A DNA stretch of 30,015 nucleotides from QHBQ01 sp038230695 (GTDB lineage: Bacteria; Chloroflexota; Chloroflexia; QHBQ01). Both the position numbers and the translations under genes were made by a program. This document shows positions 7,170 to 16,202 of the stretch, in pieces (position 1 is the first letter of the stretch; every line of letters begins with the position of its first letter). The stretch is taken from the NCBI GenBank assembly GCA_038230695.1, contig JBBRMT010000024.1, positions 1 to 30,015 on the forward strand. The letters run 5' to 3'. The notes under the pieces are model-generated. The model ran no database searches and was not told the DNA's origin. It worked only from the letters and a program-made list of their open reading frames with translations.

Positions 7170-8762
7170 TCACCTCTGGTAGGGCGTAACCGCTACCCGC
7201 CGATAAAGCTGGGCAGCGCCATTGTCGTAGACGATCATATCGTTGGTGGAGATCGGCAGCGGCTGGTTTAGCCGCGCCGATCGCAGCCGGTTGATGTCGG
7301 TGATGAGGAAGGCGCGGGTCTCCGGTTTGGGTGTATAAATATCAATCACGTTGCCGCCCAGCGATGGGCCGTGGGTCAGGTCGAATGCGGTGGACAGCCG
7401 TTCGTCGAAGTCGGTCCAGATCGAGGCGGTTTGCAGATGGGCATCACTCCAATTGAGCGCCTGCATCTCGCTGGGCAGGTAGAATACCCATTTGTTACTG
7501 AGCATCGGTTCGTTGGTGGTTTTTAGTAGCGCGGCAACCACCAGGCAGGCGGCAAGCAATGCCAGCATGGTAAGCCGCAACTGATGCCAGCGCAGGCCAG
7601 CTAGCCAATCCCCTGCCTCCTTGACGATGACCGCCACCGCCGCCACCACGAACGAGGGGAAGATGCGTACCTCCAGATTGCCCGCAAACATCCCTGAGTA
7701 ATCGCCCGCTACCGATAGCGCCCCCTGCACCGCGAAGGCGAGATAGAGCAGCCAGACCAGCCCCTCCACCAGATCGAGCGACTTGCCGTGCCGCAGCCAG
7801 CGCCAGGTGCGGCGCAGCCACAGGGCCAGCGACCAGGCGAATATCAGCCAGGTAGTGGCCGATACCGCAAGGTAGACCCAGACGTTAGTCCAGCCCAGCC
7901 CCACTGCTCCGTAGGGGTCGAAGGGTAGCTCCGCACCGAACAGCAAGGTTGTCACCTTGCTCATCTCATCGCGCAGCAGCAGCCAACCGCTGGTGGCGGG
8001 GGCATATAGATAGGTCATGAACACAAAGGTGAGGACCGCACAGGTGACACTGGCGTAGGCGAAGCGGCGCACCAGGGGGGCGATGTTGCTACGCTGCCGA
8101 CTGCGCCAGATAGTGAGCATCGCTCCCAGCAGGGCGATTGCCAGGGCAAATGAGAGTGATGAGCCGAAGAAGGCGTTGTAGGAGAGCAATCCCGCGATGA
8201 ATACATAGAACAGGGTAACGTAAATGGCGAAGGCGCGGGGATTGTCGCGCTGTTTGACACTGCGTACCAGAAACAGCAGGGCGAGGATGAGCAGCGGGCG
8301 GCTGAACTTTTCGTGGCTGCCGCGCAGCAGCACGAACATACTCTCCGACTGCAAATAGACAAGGAAGGTGCCGAGCGCCGCCACCCACGGGCCGGGGGTG
8401 AACTCGCGGTACAGATAATAGAGGGGGATGACCATCAGCGTAGCAAGCAATGGATAGGCCAGGGCGTAGAGATCGGCGATAGAAAGGCCAGTCAGGTCGC
8501 TGAGATACGCGGACACCGCCTGGAAGCCAAAACCGTTCTGGTAGACAACACCGACGCTTGGCTCAAGGCTGTCCTGGTTGATTACGGCGCGAGATGCCTG
8601 AGCGAGAAATGCGGTGTCGTTCTCCGCCCAGTGTCCAGCGTAGCGCAAAGTGAAGTAGAAGCCCACCAGCAGCACATAGGCAAGCAGGCCGAAGATCAGT
8701 GCGGTTTCGCGGCTGAAACGTGTGCGGGGTAGCACGATATGGTGCGATGAAGCTGCCGCCAT
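7170..8762 (-). CDS. Polytopic membrane protein, GT-C-like
   Basis: The 530-residue protein has about ten or more hydrophobic segments between residues 20 and 415. A soluble C-terminal part follows (about 420-530; WSDAHLQTASIWTDFDERLS). The first loop after segment 1 holds acidic residues (Glu47, Asp49 in HWAENDTAF), the position where GT-C glycosyltransferases using polyprenyl-phosphate sugars place catalytic acids. I see no clear family signature, so 'GT-C-like' rests on topology and context. It starts two bases after the stop of the large surface-protein gene, whose last codons carry a GAGGGGGGA binding site, and precedes a GT4. Possible roles are transferring a sugar to lipid or protein outside the membrane, or polymer export. 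Confidence 0.65.
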   Translation of the reverse strand: MAAASSHHIVLPRTRFSRETALIFGLLAYVLLVGFYFTLRYAGHWAENDTAFLAQASRAVINQDSLEPSVGVVYQNGFGFQAVSAYLSDLTGLSIADLYALAYPLLATLMVIPLYYLYREFTPGPWVAALGTFLVYLQSESMFVLLRGSHEKFSRPLLILALLFLVRSVKQRDNPRAFAIYVTLFYVFIAGLLSYNAFFGSSLSFALAIALLGAMLTIWRSRQRSNIAPLVRRFAYASVTCAVLTFVFMTYLYAPATSGWLLLRDEMSKVTTLLFGAELPFDPYGAVGLGWTNVWVYLAVSATTWLIFAWSLALWLRRTWRWLRHGKSLDLVEGLVWLLYLAFAVQGALSVAGDYSGMFAGNLEVRIFPSFVVAAVAVIVKEAGDWLAGLRWHQLRLTMLALLAACLVVAALLKTTNEPMLSNKWVFYLPSEMQALNWSDAHLQTASIWTDFDERLSTAFDLTHGPSLGGNVIDIYTPKPETRAFLITDINRLRSARLNQPLPISTNDMIVYDNGAAQLYRRVAVTPYQR

Positions 8763-8764
8763 GG

Positions 8765-11317
8765 TTAAATCCCCCCTCGAACATTACTGGCTGCGTCTGG
8801 CTGGTCGGTGCTAGAGTGGGTGCGCCGCGCCCCCGTCAGCATGGATGGGCGCAGGCGGGTGGTCAGGCTTGCGCCGGGCAGTCGCCAGGCGGTCAGTACC
8901 AGACTGGCCCCGCAACCCACGATGGCAATAATCAGGACGATGAGCAGGCCGAACAGCCAGTCGGGTAGGCCGACGTTCAGTAGCGCGGCATCGGGGCGGG
9001 GTGCATTAGCAACTGTGAGGGCGCTGCTGAAGGCGGTCACGCCATTGAGCGCCAGCCCGATGCTGGTATCACCAGCCACCTGCGGTAGCCAGGTGAGCGG
9101 CAGTTGCATCCGCCCGCCTCCCGCTACCGTTACCGATGTGGTGGTCAGCGCCGTGGCCGCGCCCGAAACTGTATAGCTCAGGGCGAGGTTGGCAGTGGCA
9201 TCGCTATCGCCGCTGTTGCTTACCTCCAGGCGCAACCCTAGTGGCTGGAGCAGGTGCGCCGCGCCGGGCGGGATGCTTACCACCGCGCTGAGATGGGCGG
9301 GACGTGCGGGGTGGATACTGAAACCAACCTGAGCATCATAACTGAGCAGGTAATCGCCCGGCGCAAGCCTATTCGCCCAACCGAACTCGCCGCCTGCCTG
9401 GTCGCCCACTTGCCTGATATGCAGGACGCATGAGAAGCCGCCCGCCCGCAGGTGGTAGCTGTCCATGGTCGCGCCCGCAAATGTAACCTGGGGGCCATTG
9501 CCAAGCGTGGGGAAGGTGGTGAGCGGTGCAGTTTGCGCTGCGCCGATTGCCTGCCCCAGCGCCACCCACTCGGCGTGGTTGGCAGGCGGGGTTGTTACCA
9601 GGGTGGCGGCGGCGGGCGGCGCGACATTAATCACGACCTTGCTAGTGTCGGTGTAAGCATAGTAGCCAGCAGCCCAATCCAGGCTACGGGTGGTTTTGCC
9701 ATCCTGCTGTTCGCGCCACTGGTCAAGGTACGCGCCGCCCAGGTTGGCATAAGTCACCTGGGTATGCCCATCCACGTTCCATACACCTTTGCTGGCGTTT
9801 AGCAGGTGCAGGCGGCGGTCAATCGCGCTCAGGTAGATACCCACCTTGCCGCCCAGGGTGGCGTATTCGCCGCGCATCCCGGCGGGCATCGCGGTGTAGT
9901 AGCGGGCGGGCGATAGGTCGCTGCTGCCGCTCAGGTAATCGAGTTGCGCCTGCACCGAACCGGCTAGCGGGCTGGCGCTGCTCGTCGTATAATCCGGCAC
10001 CCCTTCGGTGGTCGGCCACTCGTACAAACCCTCGGTGCTGATGTAGCTGGGTTGCTCGGCGGCGATGAAGGTGGCATAGGCCCAACTCTGCTGCCAGACC
10101 CACGTGGGGATTTGCGCGTATGGCACCATCTGGGCGCTGAGAACAGGAAGCGCAACCGTGGTGGTGATTGATTGCGTTCCTGCTGTGCCGATGGCGTAAT
10201 CCCAGTGAGCCTCGGTTCGCGGTGCGCTACTCCACGAATAGCGGATTTCATCGAGCGCGGTGTTCTGGCTACGTAGGTGCAAAGGGCTGAAGCTATCGGC
10301 GGCGGCAAAGTGAACGAAGCGCACCATCAACTCTGGTAGGCCATCCTGGTTGCCCGCCAGGTCGTAGAAGGCCATCGGCTGCTCGAAGTCCAATTGATTG
10401 AGCGTGTTATCCTTGACCGACTGCAGCGAATAGCTGAACCAGTTGTGTTCATTGCCGCGTGAGGCGACGAACTCGCCAACCGCAACCACTTTGGCATTGG
10501 CCCAGTCCACCTGAATCGGCGGGTAGGATTGGTGATAGGGTTTGTTGTAGCCCCATGGCGCGGCGGCCAGGTAAGGCCAGATTATCCCCGCTGCAAAGGG
10601 GGCTTCCGCATCCGCCTGATCGCCAATCAACTCGCTGCGGTAGTAGCCGCTGCTGCCCGGCAAGGGGGCAAGCAACTGGGTCAACTGGAACTCAGGCCGA
10701 CCATCGTGGTTGCTATCCCAGACGCGGATGCGGAAGTCGGCAACGCCATCGTTTTGCAGGCGGGACAGGTAGCCCTGGAAGCCCGCCCCATGTGCCGCTC
10801 TCACTGCGCCATCCACGCGAATATCGAGATTGTAGTTGACCATCGCGCCATGCTGCCACCAGCCGTCTTTAGCAACCACCGTAACCACCGCCGAGCCAAC
10901 CTCGTCAATCGCCACCGCCCCAGCACTGGTAATGTGATAGGAAACATGGCGATCGCCGTTCTGGTCATCGAAGATACGAGCGGTAAGCGTACCATCAGCC
11001 ACGCGGCTGAAGACGATAATGAGCGCGGCCAGGCCACCGTGGGGGCGAAACACCCAGGTGGATGGCTGGCTGAGGGCGGTATCCTGCCATGATGCCTGGG
11101 GGTTTACGTCTACGCCGTAATATATGTCAATCTGGTCGCTCTGACTCAGCCACCCTGGCTGACAGGTAACCAGCAGGTGACGAGGTTGGTCATAGTGGCC
11201 CTGGCAGTGTGCCGGGTCGAAATTAGATGCGTACACACTCTGCGCCCCCGCCATGCCAGCGGCGGTAAGCAGCAGGGCGGCGCAGAGTAGCAGGCTGATG
11301 AAGAACTTTTTACCCAT
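8765..11317 (-). CDS. Large surface protein with signal peptide and C-terminal membrane anchor
   Basis: An 850-residue protein. A Sec signal occupies residues 1-25 (MGKKFFISLLLCAALLL... ending AGA). A long Trp/Tyr-rich extracellular region has calcium-loop-like acidic motifs: DDQNGD (117-122), DSNHDGRPEF (201-210) and AGNQDGLPEL (321-330). Near 660-780 is a beta-sandwich region resembling CARDB-like domains (LGLRLEVSNSGDSDATANL). One membrane segment (about 785-811) is followed by a 39-residue basic tail. It is first in run B, preceded by a 204-base spacer with a TATAAT-like -10. CGGAGCG precedes the ATG. It could be an adhesin, S-layer-associated protein or substrate of the neighbouring CPBP protease; no family was recognised over the bulk. 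Confidence 0.75.
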   Translation of the reverse strand: MGKKFFISLLLCAALLLTAAGMAGAQSVYASNFDPAHCQGHYDQPRHLLVTCQPGWLSQSDQIDIYYGVDVNPQASWQDTALSQPSTWVFRPHGGLAALIIVFSRVADGTLTARIFDDQNGDRHVSYHITSAGAVAIDEVGSAVVTVVAKDGWWQHGAMVNYNLDIRVDGAVRAAHGAGFQGYLSRLQNDGVADFRIRVWDSNHDGRPEFQLTQLLAPLPGSSGYYRSELIGDQADAEAPFAAGIIWPYLAAAPWGYNKPYHQSYPPIQVDWANAKVVAVGEFVASRGNEHNWFSYSLQSVKDNTLNQLDFEQPMAFYDLAGNQDGLPELMVRFVHFAAADSFSPLHLRSQNTALDEIRYSWSSAPRTEAHWDYAIGTAGTQSITTTVALPVLSAQMVPYAQIPTWVWQQSWAYATFIAAEQPSYISTEGLYEWPTTEGVPDYTTSSASPLAGSVQAQLDYLSGSSDLSPARYYTAMPAGMRGEYATLGGKVGIYLSAIDRRLHLLNASKGVWNVDGHTQVTYANLGGAYLDQWREQQDGKTTRSLDWAAGYYAYTDTSKVVINVAPPAAATLVTTPPANHAEWVALGQAIGAAQTAPLTTFPTLGNGPQVTFAGATMDSYHLRAGGFSCVLHIRQVGDQAGGEFGWANRLAPGDYLLSYDAQVGFSIHPARPAHLSAVVSIPPGAAHLLQPLGLRLEVSNSGDSDATANLALSYTVSGAATALTTTSVTVAGGGRMQLPLTWLPQVAGDTSIGLALNGVTAFSSALTVANAPRPDAALLNVGLPDWLFGLLIVLIIAIVGCGASLVLTAWRLPGASLTTRLRPSMLTGARRTHSSTDQPDAASNVRGGI

Positions 11318-11342
11318 TAGCGCTCCGATTCGGATAAGTGTT

Positions 11343-11363
11343 TGGCACTTCAGTCAAGTGCCA
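11343..11363. promoter_or_regulatory. Inverted repeat in leader of run B
   Basis: TGGCACTT (11343-11350) and AAGTGCCA (11356-11363) form a perfect eight-base inverted repeat with a five-base spacer. It lies between a TATAAT-like -10 (minus strand, 11390-11395) and the start of the surface-protein gene, so it could be an operator or a leader hairpin. No T-run follows on either strand. Confidence 0.45.
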
Positions 11364-11389
11364 GATATATAGCTATCTGACCCATACAT

Positions 11390-11395
11390 ATTATA
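11390..11395 (-). promoter_or_regulatory. Candidate -10 box for run B, beside a perfect palindrome
   Basis: TATAAT is present on the minus strand about 73 bases before the surface-protein start. The expected -35 position (11413-11418) is poor, but the perfect 10-base palindrome CGAACGTTCG (11420-11429) lies directly next to it. That arrangement fits an activator-dependent or repressed promoter. Confidence is limited because only the -10 is convincing. Confidence 0.4.
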
Positions 11396-11521
11396 GGCGA
11401 GACTATGCTAGAGATGTGCCGAACGTTCGTTAGTATGACGTTGGGTATGTGTTTATTAGGCGATGTGAAAAATTACACCGCTGGGTTTGTTCTTAGGGGA
11501 TGAGTTGTGAACAACCACTTT

Positions 11522-13003
11522 CTAATCATCGGCCAGCGGCAGGGCGAGGCGGGCGGTTGGCAACGTTTGCGGCGCAGCCTCGCGCCCGCCTCGCCACCAG
11601 ATGAACGCCGCTACTGCGGTAGCGATGATGGCGCTGCCCAGTGGCTTGTAAAGTTCGTCGAAGGCGCTGCTGCCAATGTCGGGCAGGGCATAGCGTAGCG
11701 CCACTACGATGAGCATCCCCGCAAAAGCAGCCAGCGGGGTCGCAGTCTGCCAGCCACCTACCTGCCGCTGCCACTCGCGCCATAGCCGATACAAAGAGGC
11801 GGCGGCAGAGGCGAGATAGGTAAGCGCCAGGATCAGGCTGGCGGCGGAGGGGATAAGCAACGCGCCCACCACCGCCGCGCCCACCACTGCCAGCAGGCGC
11901 AACGCCAGGGTCATCACCGCCCGCCCGCTATGTTCGCTGGCAACCAGCGACCAGGTAAGCAGGTTGGTCATTGCCAGCAGGAAAATGAGCGGGGTGAGCG
12001 CCACCAGCAGCGGCCAGACCGATAGATAGCGGCTGGTGTACAGGTATTTGATGAACAATGGGGCGTAGCAGGCGACCAGGGCGGCGAAGATAAAGCTACC
12101 CATGCCTATTGCCTCTAGCATGGTGGTAAAGAAACGCCGCCGCTGCTCGTGATCTGTGGAGGCGATACCAGCCAGGCGGGGTAGATATACCATGTTGACC
12201 ACCGCCGCTGAGGTTTGCGGCAAGAGACCGATTACTGCCAGCGGCACCGCCACGCTGGCGGCAAGGGCGAATTGCCCCAACGCGCCGATAACCACCAGCG
12301 GCAGCGATAGATAGAGTGTATCCAGGAGCACGATGGCGTACAACGCTGCCGAGAAGGTCAGGCGCGATTTGTAGCCACGCCAGTCTATGCTGAGGCGGTG
12401 GGGGCGGGGCAAGCCAGCGACCAGCACGCAAGCAATGCTGAAGATGCCCGCGAGAACAAAGGAGAGGGCATAAGCCAGCATCAAATTGCCCAGGTTGACC
12501 GGCAGGATGAGCAGGAGGCCGATGTAGATGCCCGCCTGTCCAACCAGCGCGGTCAGCACGGTGTAGGTATGCTCCAGTCCCTTCAGCACGGCAATGAAGA
12601 AGTCGTTAGCCACCGCCAGCGCGGCGCAACCGCTTGCCGCCAGCGGGATGGGTGAGGCGGCCAGCAAAGCCCAGATTACTCCCACAGCGAGGAAGGCGAA
12701 TAGACTTACCACCCGCACCGCCAGCAGCGAGTAAAAACTCTGGGCCAGCAGCGCATCGGTTCGTAGCTCGGTTGCGCCTGCTGCCCTGCGCCGTGATACC
12801 TCCAGTATGGCCTGCGAGGAGAGGCCCAGGCCGCTGACCAGCAGGATGACGTTGGCGAGGTTGAGGAAGTACACCACCTGCCCATACTCGACCTGTGTGG
12901 TGTTGCGGGCGAGATACAGGCCCGCCAGGGCAGTGAGTAGCACGCCAGCGGCGTTACAAAGCGCGACGGTGAGGCTGGTTTTCAACAATGCGCCACGCTT
13001 CAT
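11522..13003 (-). CDS. Wzx-like polysaccharide flippase
   Basis: From the ATG at 13003 the protein has 493 residues and about 12-14 hydrophobic segments spread evenly. The N-terminus MKRGALLKTSLTVALCNAAG, then EYGQVVYFLNLANVILLVSGLGLSS, is typical of the polysaccharide-transport branch of the MOP superfamily. Such proteins flip lipid-linked repeat units to the outer face of the membrane. The open frame extends 86 codons further upstream, but that part lies inside asnB in another frame and lacks a binding site; TAGGAG sits seven bases before 13003. The ATGA overlap with the asnB stop indicates coupling. It is the last gene of run A, and no Wzy-like polymerase is obvious in the run. Confidence 0.88.
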   Translation of the reverse strand: MKRGALLKTSLTVALCNAAGVLLTALAGLYLARNTTQVEYGQVVYFLNLANVILLVSGLGLSSQAILEVSRRRAAGATELRTDALLAQSFYSLLAVRVVSLFAFLAVGVIWALLAASPIPLAASGCAALAVANDFFIAVLKGLEHTYTVLTALVGQAGIYIGLLLILPVNLGNLMLAYALSFVLAGIFSIACVLVAGLPRPHRLSIDWRGYKSRLTFSAALYAIVLLDTLYLSLPLVVIGALGQFALAASVAVPLAVIGLLPQTSAAVVNMVYLPRLAGIASTDHEQRRRFFTTMLEAIGMGSFIFAALVACYAPLFIKYLYTSRYLSVWPLLVALTPLIFLLAMTNLLTWSLVASEHSGRAVMTLALRLLAVVGAAVVGALLIPSAASLILALTYLASAAASLYRLWREWQRQVGGWQTATPLAAFAGMLIVVALRYALPDIGSSAFDELYKPLGSAIIATAVAAFIWWRGGREAAPQTLPTARLALPLADD

Positions 13004-14976
13004 AGCGCTGCTCCTACCAGTTGCGCGGACGGCGCAAAGTTCAGGGCCAGGCTGGGTTCCGTCTGCGGTTCGTTCAGGCAGGCATCGCACCAAAGTTGCA
13101 GATTGAGTAGCGCCCAGATCTGGGCGCTGCTGCCCTGCCCGCGCAAGATATAGTCGCGGGCCAGTTGCTCCACGCGGCGGCCATCGAGCAGTCCCCAGCG
13201 TTCGATATTGGTCGCCGCAAGGGTGTCGAGGGCGAACTCGCTTAGGGCATTCTGTAGCCACCAGTCGCCAGGGACGGCGAATGGACGCTTAGGGCGGCTG
13301 ATCACCGAGGGGGGTAGCAGGTCGGCGCAACCCACCCGCAGCAGGTGCTTGAGTTGACCACCCGGCATCTTCTGGCGGTGTGACAGGCTGAGGGCGAAAT
13401 CCACCAGCCGATTATCCTGCAGTGGCACCCGCGCCTCGATCGAGTTCAGCATGGTCATGCGGTCTAGCCGCTGGCTGAAGTGCTCGCGCAACCACAATGC
13501 GGTATCGAGCAGACCAACCTTGTCCACGCTGCTGCCCCGGCTGCCCATCAGCAAGCCGCGCAACAGCACGTCGGCAACCATATCGTCCACCCCAGCGGAG
13601 TTTTGTAGCGCGTGCTTGGGCGCGGCGCTGAAAATGTCGTGGGAGAGCCGGTAGCGGCCCACCTCGTCGGCCCTGAGCATCTGGTAGACGGTGCGGATGC
13701 GTTGTTGCTGCTCAGGCCAGTGGTCGAGCAGATGCCCCTCGGCTACGCTGTGGAGCAGGCCGACCAGTGGCTGGAACGGCTTATACCCAACCAGGCGGCG
13801 ATAGCCCTCGTACCAGGGATAACCGGCGAATAGCTCGTCGCCGCCATCGCCGGTTAGCAGCACCTTTACCCCCTGCTCCCGCGCCGCCTCAGCCATCAGG
13901 TAAATGGAGATGTAGCTGCCTTCCCACACCGGCTCGTCGAGACCCTCGGCAAGTTGACCAATCAGTGAGGTGAGATTGCGGCTGGGTCGCACAATCACCT
14001 CGTGGTGGCGCGTCCCCAACATATGGGCAACCTCGCGGGCGTGAGACAAATCTTCGTTGTAGGAGGGGTCGGGCAGGATTTCGCCCTTGCCCGCGAAGCC
14101 AACCGAGAAGGTGTCAATCGGGCCATCGTGGTTGCGGGCTGCCAGCGCGGTGACGATGCTTGAATCCAGCCCGCCGCTAAGGAGGGTGCCAACCGGCACA
14201 TCGCTCATCATCTGGCTCTGCACCACTTCTTCGAGTATGGTACGGGTACGCGCCGCCAGTTCTGCGCCGCTGGCCCGCTCTGCGCCCGGCTGGGTGCGCG
14301 GCTGCCAGAAGTAGCGACAACTAATCGCGCCATCCTCCAGAGTCAGGGTTTGGCCCGCCTCCAGCTTGCGTATCCCCCCGATCATCGAGTAGGGCGCAGG
14401 CACGTACCCGAAGGAGAGGAACAGGTCTACCGCCTGGCGATCCACGCGCCGATCAATCGCGGGGTGGGCCAGCATCGCCTTCAATTCCGAGCCGAACACC
14501 AGCCGTTCGCCATCCCAGTAATAATAGAGCGGCTTGACCCCCATGCGGTCGCGAGCCAGCACCAGGCTGTGGCTGCGCTGATCGTATAGGGCGAAGGAGA
14601 ATATGCCATTGAAGCGGGAAAGCGCATCCAGCCCGTACTCCTGGTAGGCATAGATAACCGTCTCACTATCGGTTGCCGAGCGATAACGGCATCCTCTTGC
14701 TTCCAATTCGCGGCGCAGTTCCATATGGTTGTAGATCTCGCCGTTGTAGGCCAACCAGATGCTGCCATCGGCATTGGACATTGGCATATCGCCCATCGCC
14801 GACAGGTCAATAATCTTGAGCCGCCGCGAATCGAGGCCGACTGCGAAATCGCCCTGCTGATCGGCATAGAAGCCGTGCGCGTCTGGCCCGCGATGAGCGA
14901 TGCGGCTGCTCATCCGGTCGAGCGTGATGCGGTCAACCGCACCACGGTTGTTTACTTCACCAACAAAACCACACAT
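13000..14976 (-). CDS. asnB: AsnB-type glutamine-dependent amidotransferase
   Basis: From the ATG at 14976 the 658-residue protein starts MCGFVGEV, placing the N-terminal nucleophile Cys2 of class II glutaminases. Further glutaminase landmarks are HRGPDAHG (28-35), NGEIYNH (78-84) and DSET (103-106). The synthetase domain has the PP-loop LLSGGLDSS (265-273) and LLTGDGGDELFAGYPWYEGY. It uses glutamine and ATP to amidate a carboxylate. Within polysaccharide loci, AsnB homologues often amidate sugar acids rather than aspartate, and the setting favours that here, but the acceptor is not provable from sequence. AGGAGG precedes the ATG. The gene overlaps the end of the upstream GT4 by 20 bases. A longer upstream frame would bury Cys2 and is rejected. 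Confidence 0.95.
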   Translation of the reverse strand: MCGFVGEVNNRGAVDRITLDRMSSRIAHRGPDAHGFYADQQGDFAVGLDSRRLKIIDLSAMGDMPMSNADGSIWLAYNGEIYNHMELRRELEARGCRYRSATDSETVIYAYQEYGLDALSRFNGIFSFALYDQRSHSLVLARDRMGVKPLYYYWDGERLVFGSELKAMLAHPAIDRRVDRQAVDLFLSFGYVPAPYSMIGGIRKLEAGQTLTLEDGAISCRYFWQPRTQPGAERASGAELAARTRTILEEVVQSQMMSDVPVGTLLSGGLDSSIVTALAARNHDGPIDTFSVGFAGKGEILPDPSYNEDLSHAREVAHMLGTRHHEVIVRPSRNLTSLIGQLAEGLDEPVWEGSYISIYLMAEAAREQGVKVLLTGDGGDELFAGYPWYEGYRRLVGYKPFQPLVGLLHSVAEGHLLDHWPEQQQRIRTVYQMLRADEVGRYRLSHDIFSAAPKHALQNSAGVDDMVADVLLRGLLMGSRGSSVDKVGLLDTALWLREHFSQRLDRMTMLNSIEARVPLQDNRLVDFALSLSHRQKMPGGQLKHLLRVGCADLLPPSVISRPKRPFAVPGDWWLQNALSEFALDTLAATNIERWGLLDGRRVEQLARDYILRGQGSSAQIWALLNLQLWCDACLNEPQTEPSLALNFAPSAQLVGAAL

Positions 14977-16189
14977 AAACCCTCCTGCATAAGCGGGCGG
15001 CAGGCGATAAACCGGCCGCCACGCTGCGATATACATCCATTGTCTGCCAGGCCACCTGCTGCCAGGTGTACTGGTGGGCCAGGTGCAGCCCCAACTCACG
15101 ACGGCGGGCCACTTCCGCCGCATCGCCAAGCATCAGCGCAAGCTGCTCGGCAAGCTCATCCACCCGCATCGGGTCGGCCAGGAAGGCCGCTGCGCCGACT
15201 ATCTCAACAATCGAGGAGGAACGAGCGGCTAGCAGTGGAGCGCCACAGGCCATCGCTTCCAGCGCGGTCAGGCCGAAGCCCTCATAGAGACTGGGCAGGG
15301 CAGCCACGCTGGCAAGGTTGTAGAACTGCACTAGGTCGGCCTCGGATACTGCGCCGACTAGGTGCAGCCGCTCGGCCACGCCCAGTTCCGCGCCAAGCTG
15401 CTTCATTTCCACTACCAAGTCATGGTTGTGCGCCTCGCCCACGCAGACGAGATCCAGGTCAGCAACACTGCCTGCAACTTCGGCAAAGGCACGCAGCAAG
15501 CGGGCGAAGTTCTTGCGGCGATCGAACGAGCCGACATAGAGCAGATAACGCCGCGCTGGGTCGAGGCTATAGCGCGAGTAGAAGCCGTCCTCCACAGCGA
15601 GGGGGCGGAAAACTGCATGGTCTACCGCCAGCGGCACCACGCTGATGCGCCTTGCCGGATAGCCGAGATGCTCTACCACCATCTGCTTCGTGTACTGCGA
15701 GTCGGCGATCAGCCAAGCTGCCCGCTTCAGCCCGCGCATCGCCAGATAGTCGCACAGGCGCTGGGCGGGGTGATTGTAGGAACATAGCTCGCGGTCGTGG
15801 CGCAACATATAGGGGATGATGTCATGCACCGTTACGATGGCGCTACGCCTTCGCCCCAGCAGGGCGATGCCCAGTGTCTGGGTGGTGAGGTGGGTGATGG
15901 CCTGCATTTGCGCCGGGATGTGGGTGGGGTAGCTGTTGAAGAAGGTTGGCAGATCCCAGCCTATGCGGGCGGCTAGCGGCGCGAACCGCAGCAGGGCCGC
16001 GGGGGGCTGGGCCGTGCTGGTAACTATTTCGAGGTCGGCCGGGTCGAGCGCCCGCAGCGCGTCGCTCAGGGTGGCGACGTAGCGCGAGGTGCCGGACATG
16101 GCGCTGGGGCGACTCACCATATTGACCCGCAGCCGCTGCTCATTGCGGGCGGTCAGCGTGGTGGGATAGCTCAAGTTATCTGCTTGCAT
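14957..16189 (-). CDS. GT4-family glycosyltransferase
   Basis: A 410-residue GT-B enzyme. The N-terminal domain has RVNMVSRPSAMSGTSRYVAT at about 21-40, VTVHDIIPYMLRHDREL near 119-135 and AAWLIADSQYTKQMV near 157-171. The donor domain has LLYVGSFDRRKNFARLLRAF at 216-235 and EGFGLTALE with Glu303 and Glu311. This layout resembles mannosyl- or rhamnosyl-type GT4 enzymes of exopolysaccharide pathways; the specific sugar is not determinable. AAAGGAG lies eight bases before the ATG. Thirteen bases separate it from the GT2 gene upstream, and its end overlaps asnB by 20 bases. The DNA around EX7E is nearly identical to that of the GT4 at 6033-7166, which points to paralogy. Confidence 0.93.
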   Translation of the reverse strand: MQADNLSYPTTLTARNEQRLRVNMVSRPSAMSGTSRYVATLSDALRALDPADLEIVTSTAQPPAALLRFAPLAARIGWDLPTFFNSYPTHIPAQMQAITHLTTQTLGIALLGRRRSAIVTVHDIIPYMLRHDRELCSYNHPAQRLCDYLAMRGLKRAAWLIADSQYTKQMVVEHLGYPARRISVVPLAVDHAVFRPLAVEDGFYSRYSLDPARRYLLYVGSFDRRKNFARLLRAFAEVAGSVADLDLVCVGEAHNHDLVVEMKQLGAELGVAERLHLVGAVSEADLVQFYNLASVAALPSLYEGFGLTALEAMACGAPLLAARSSSIVEIVGAAAFLADPMRVDELAEQLALMLGDAAEVARRRELGLHLAHQYTWQQVAWQTMDVYRSVAAGLSPAARLCRRVYVWFCW

Positions 16190-16202
16190 GATGGAGGCTC
16201 CT

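Noticed and set aside
13004..13261. 86-codon upstream extension of the flippase frame
   Set aside because: It lies inside asnB in another frame, has no hydrophobic or family character, and a clear TAGGAG binding site precedes the ATG at 13003.
14977..15129. 51-codon upstream extension of asnB
   Set aside because: It would bury the catalytic Cys2, which must be N-terminal in class II glutaminases; AGGAGG lies directly before the ATG at 14976.
14725..15645. Plus-strand 306-codon open frame
   Set aside because: Antisense to asnB and a GT4; low-complexity Pro/Arg/Ala stretches and no motif.
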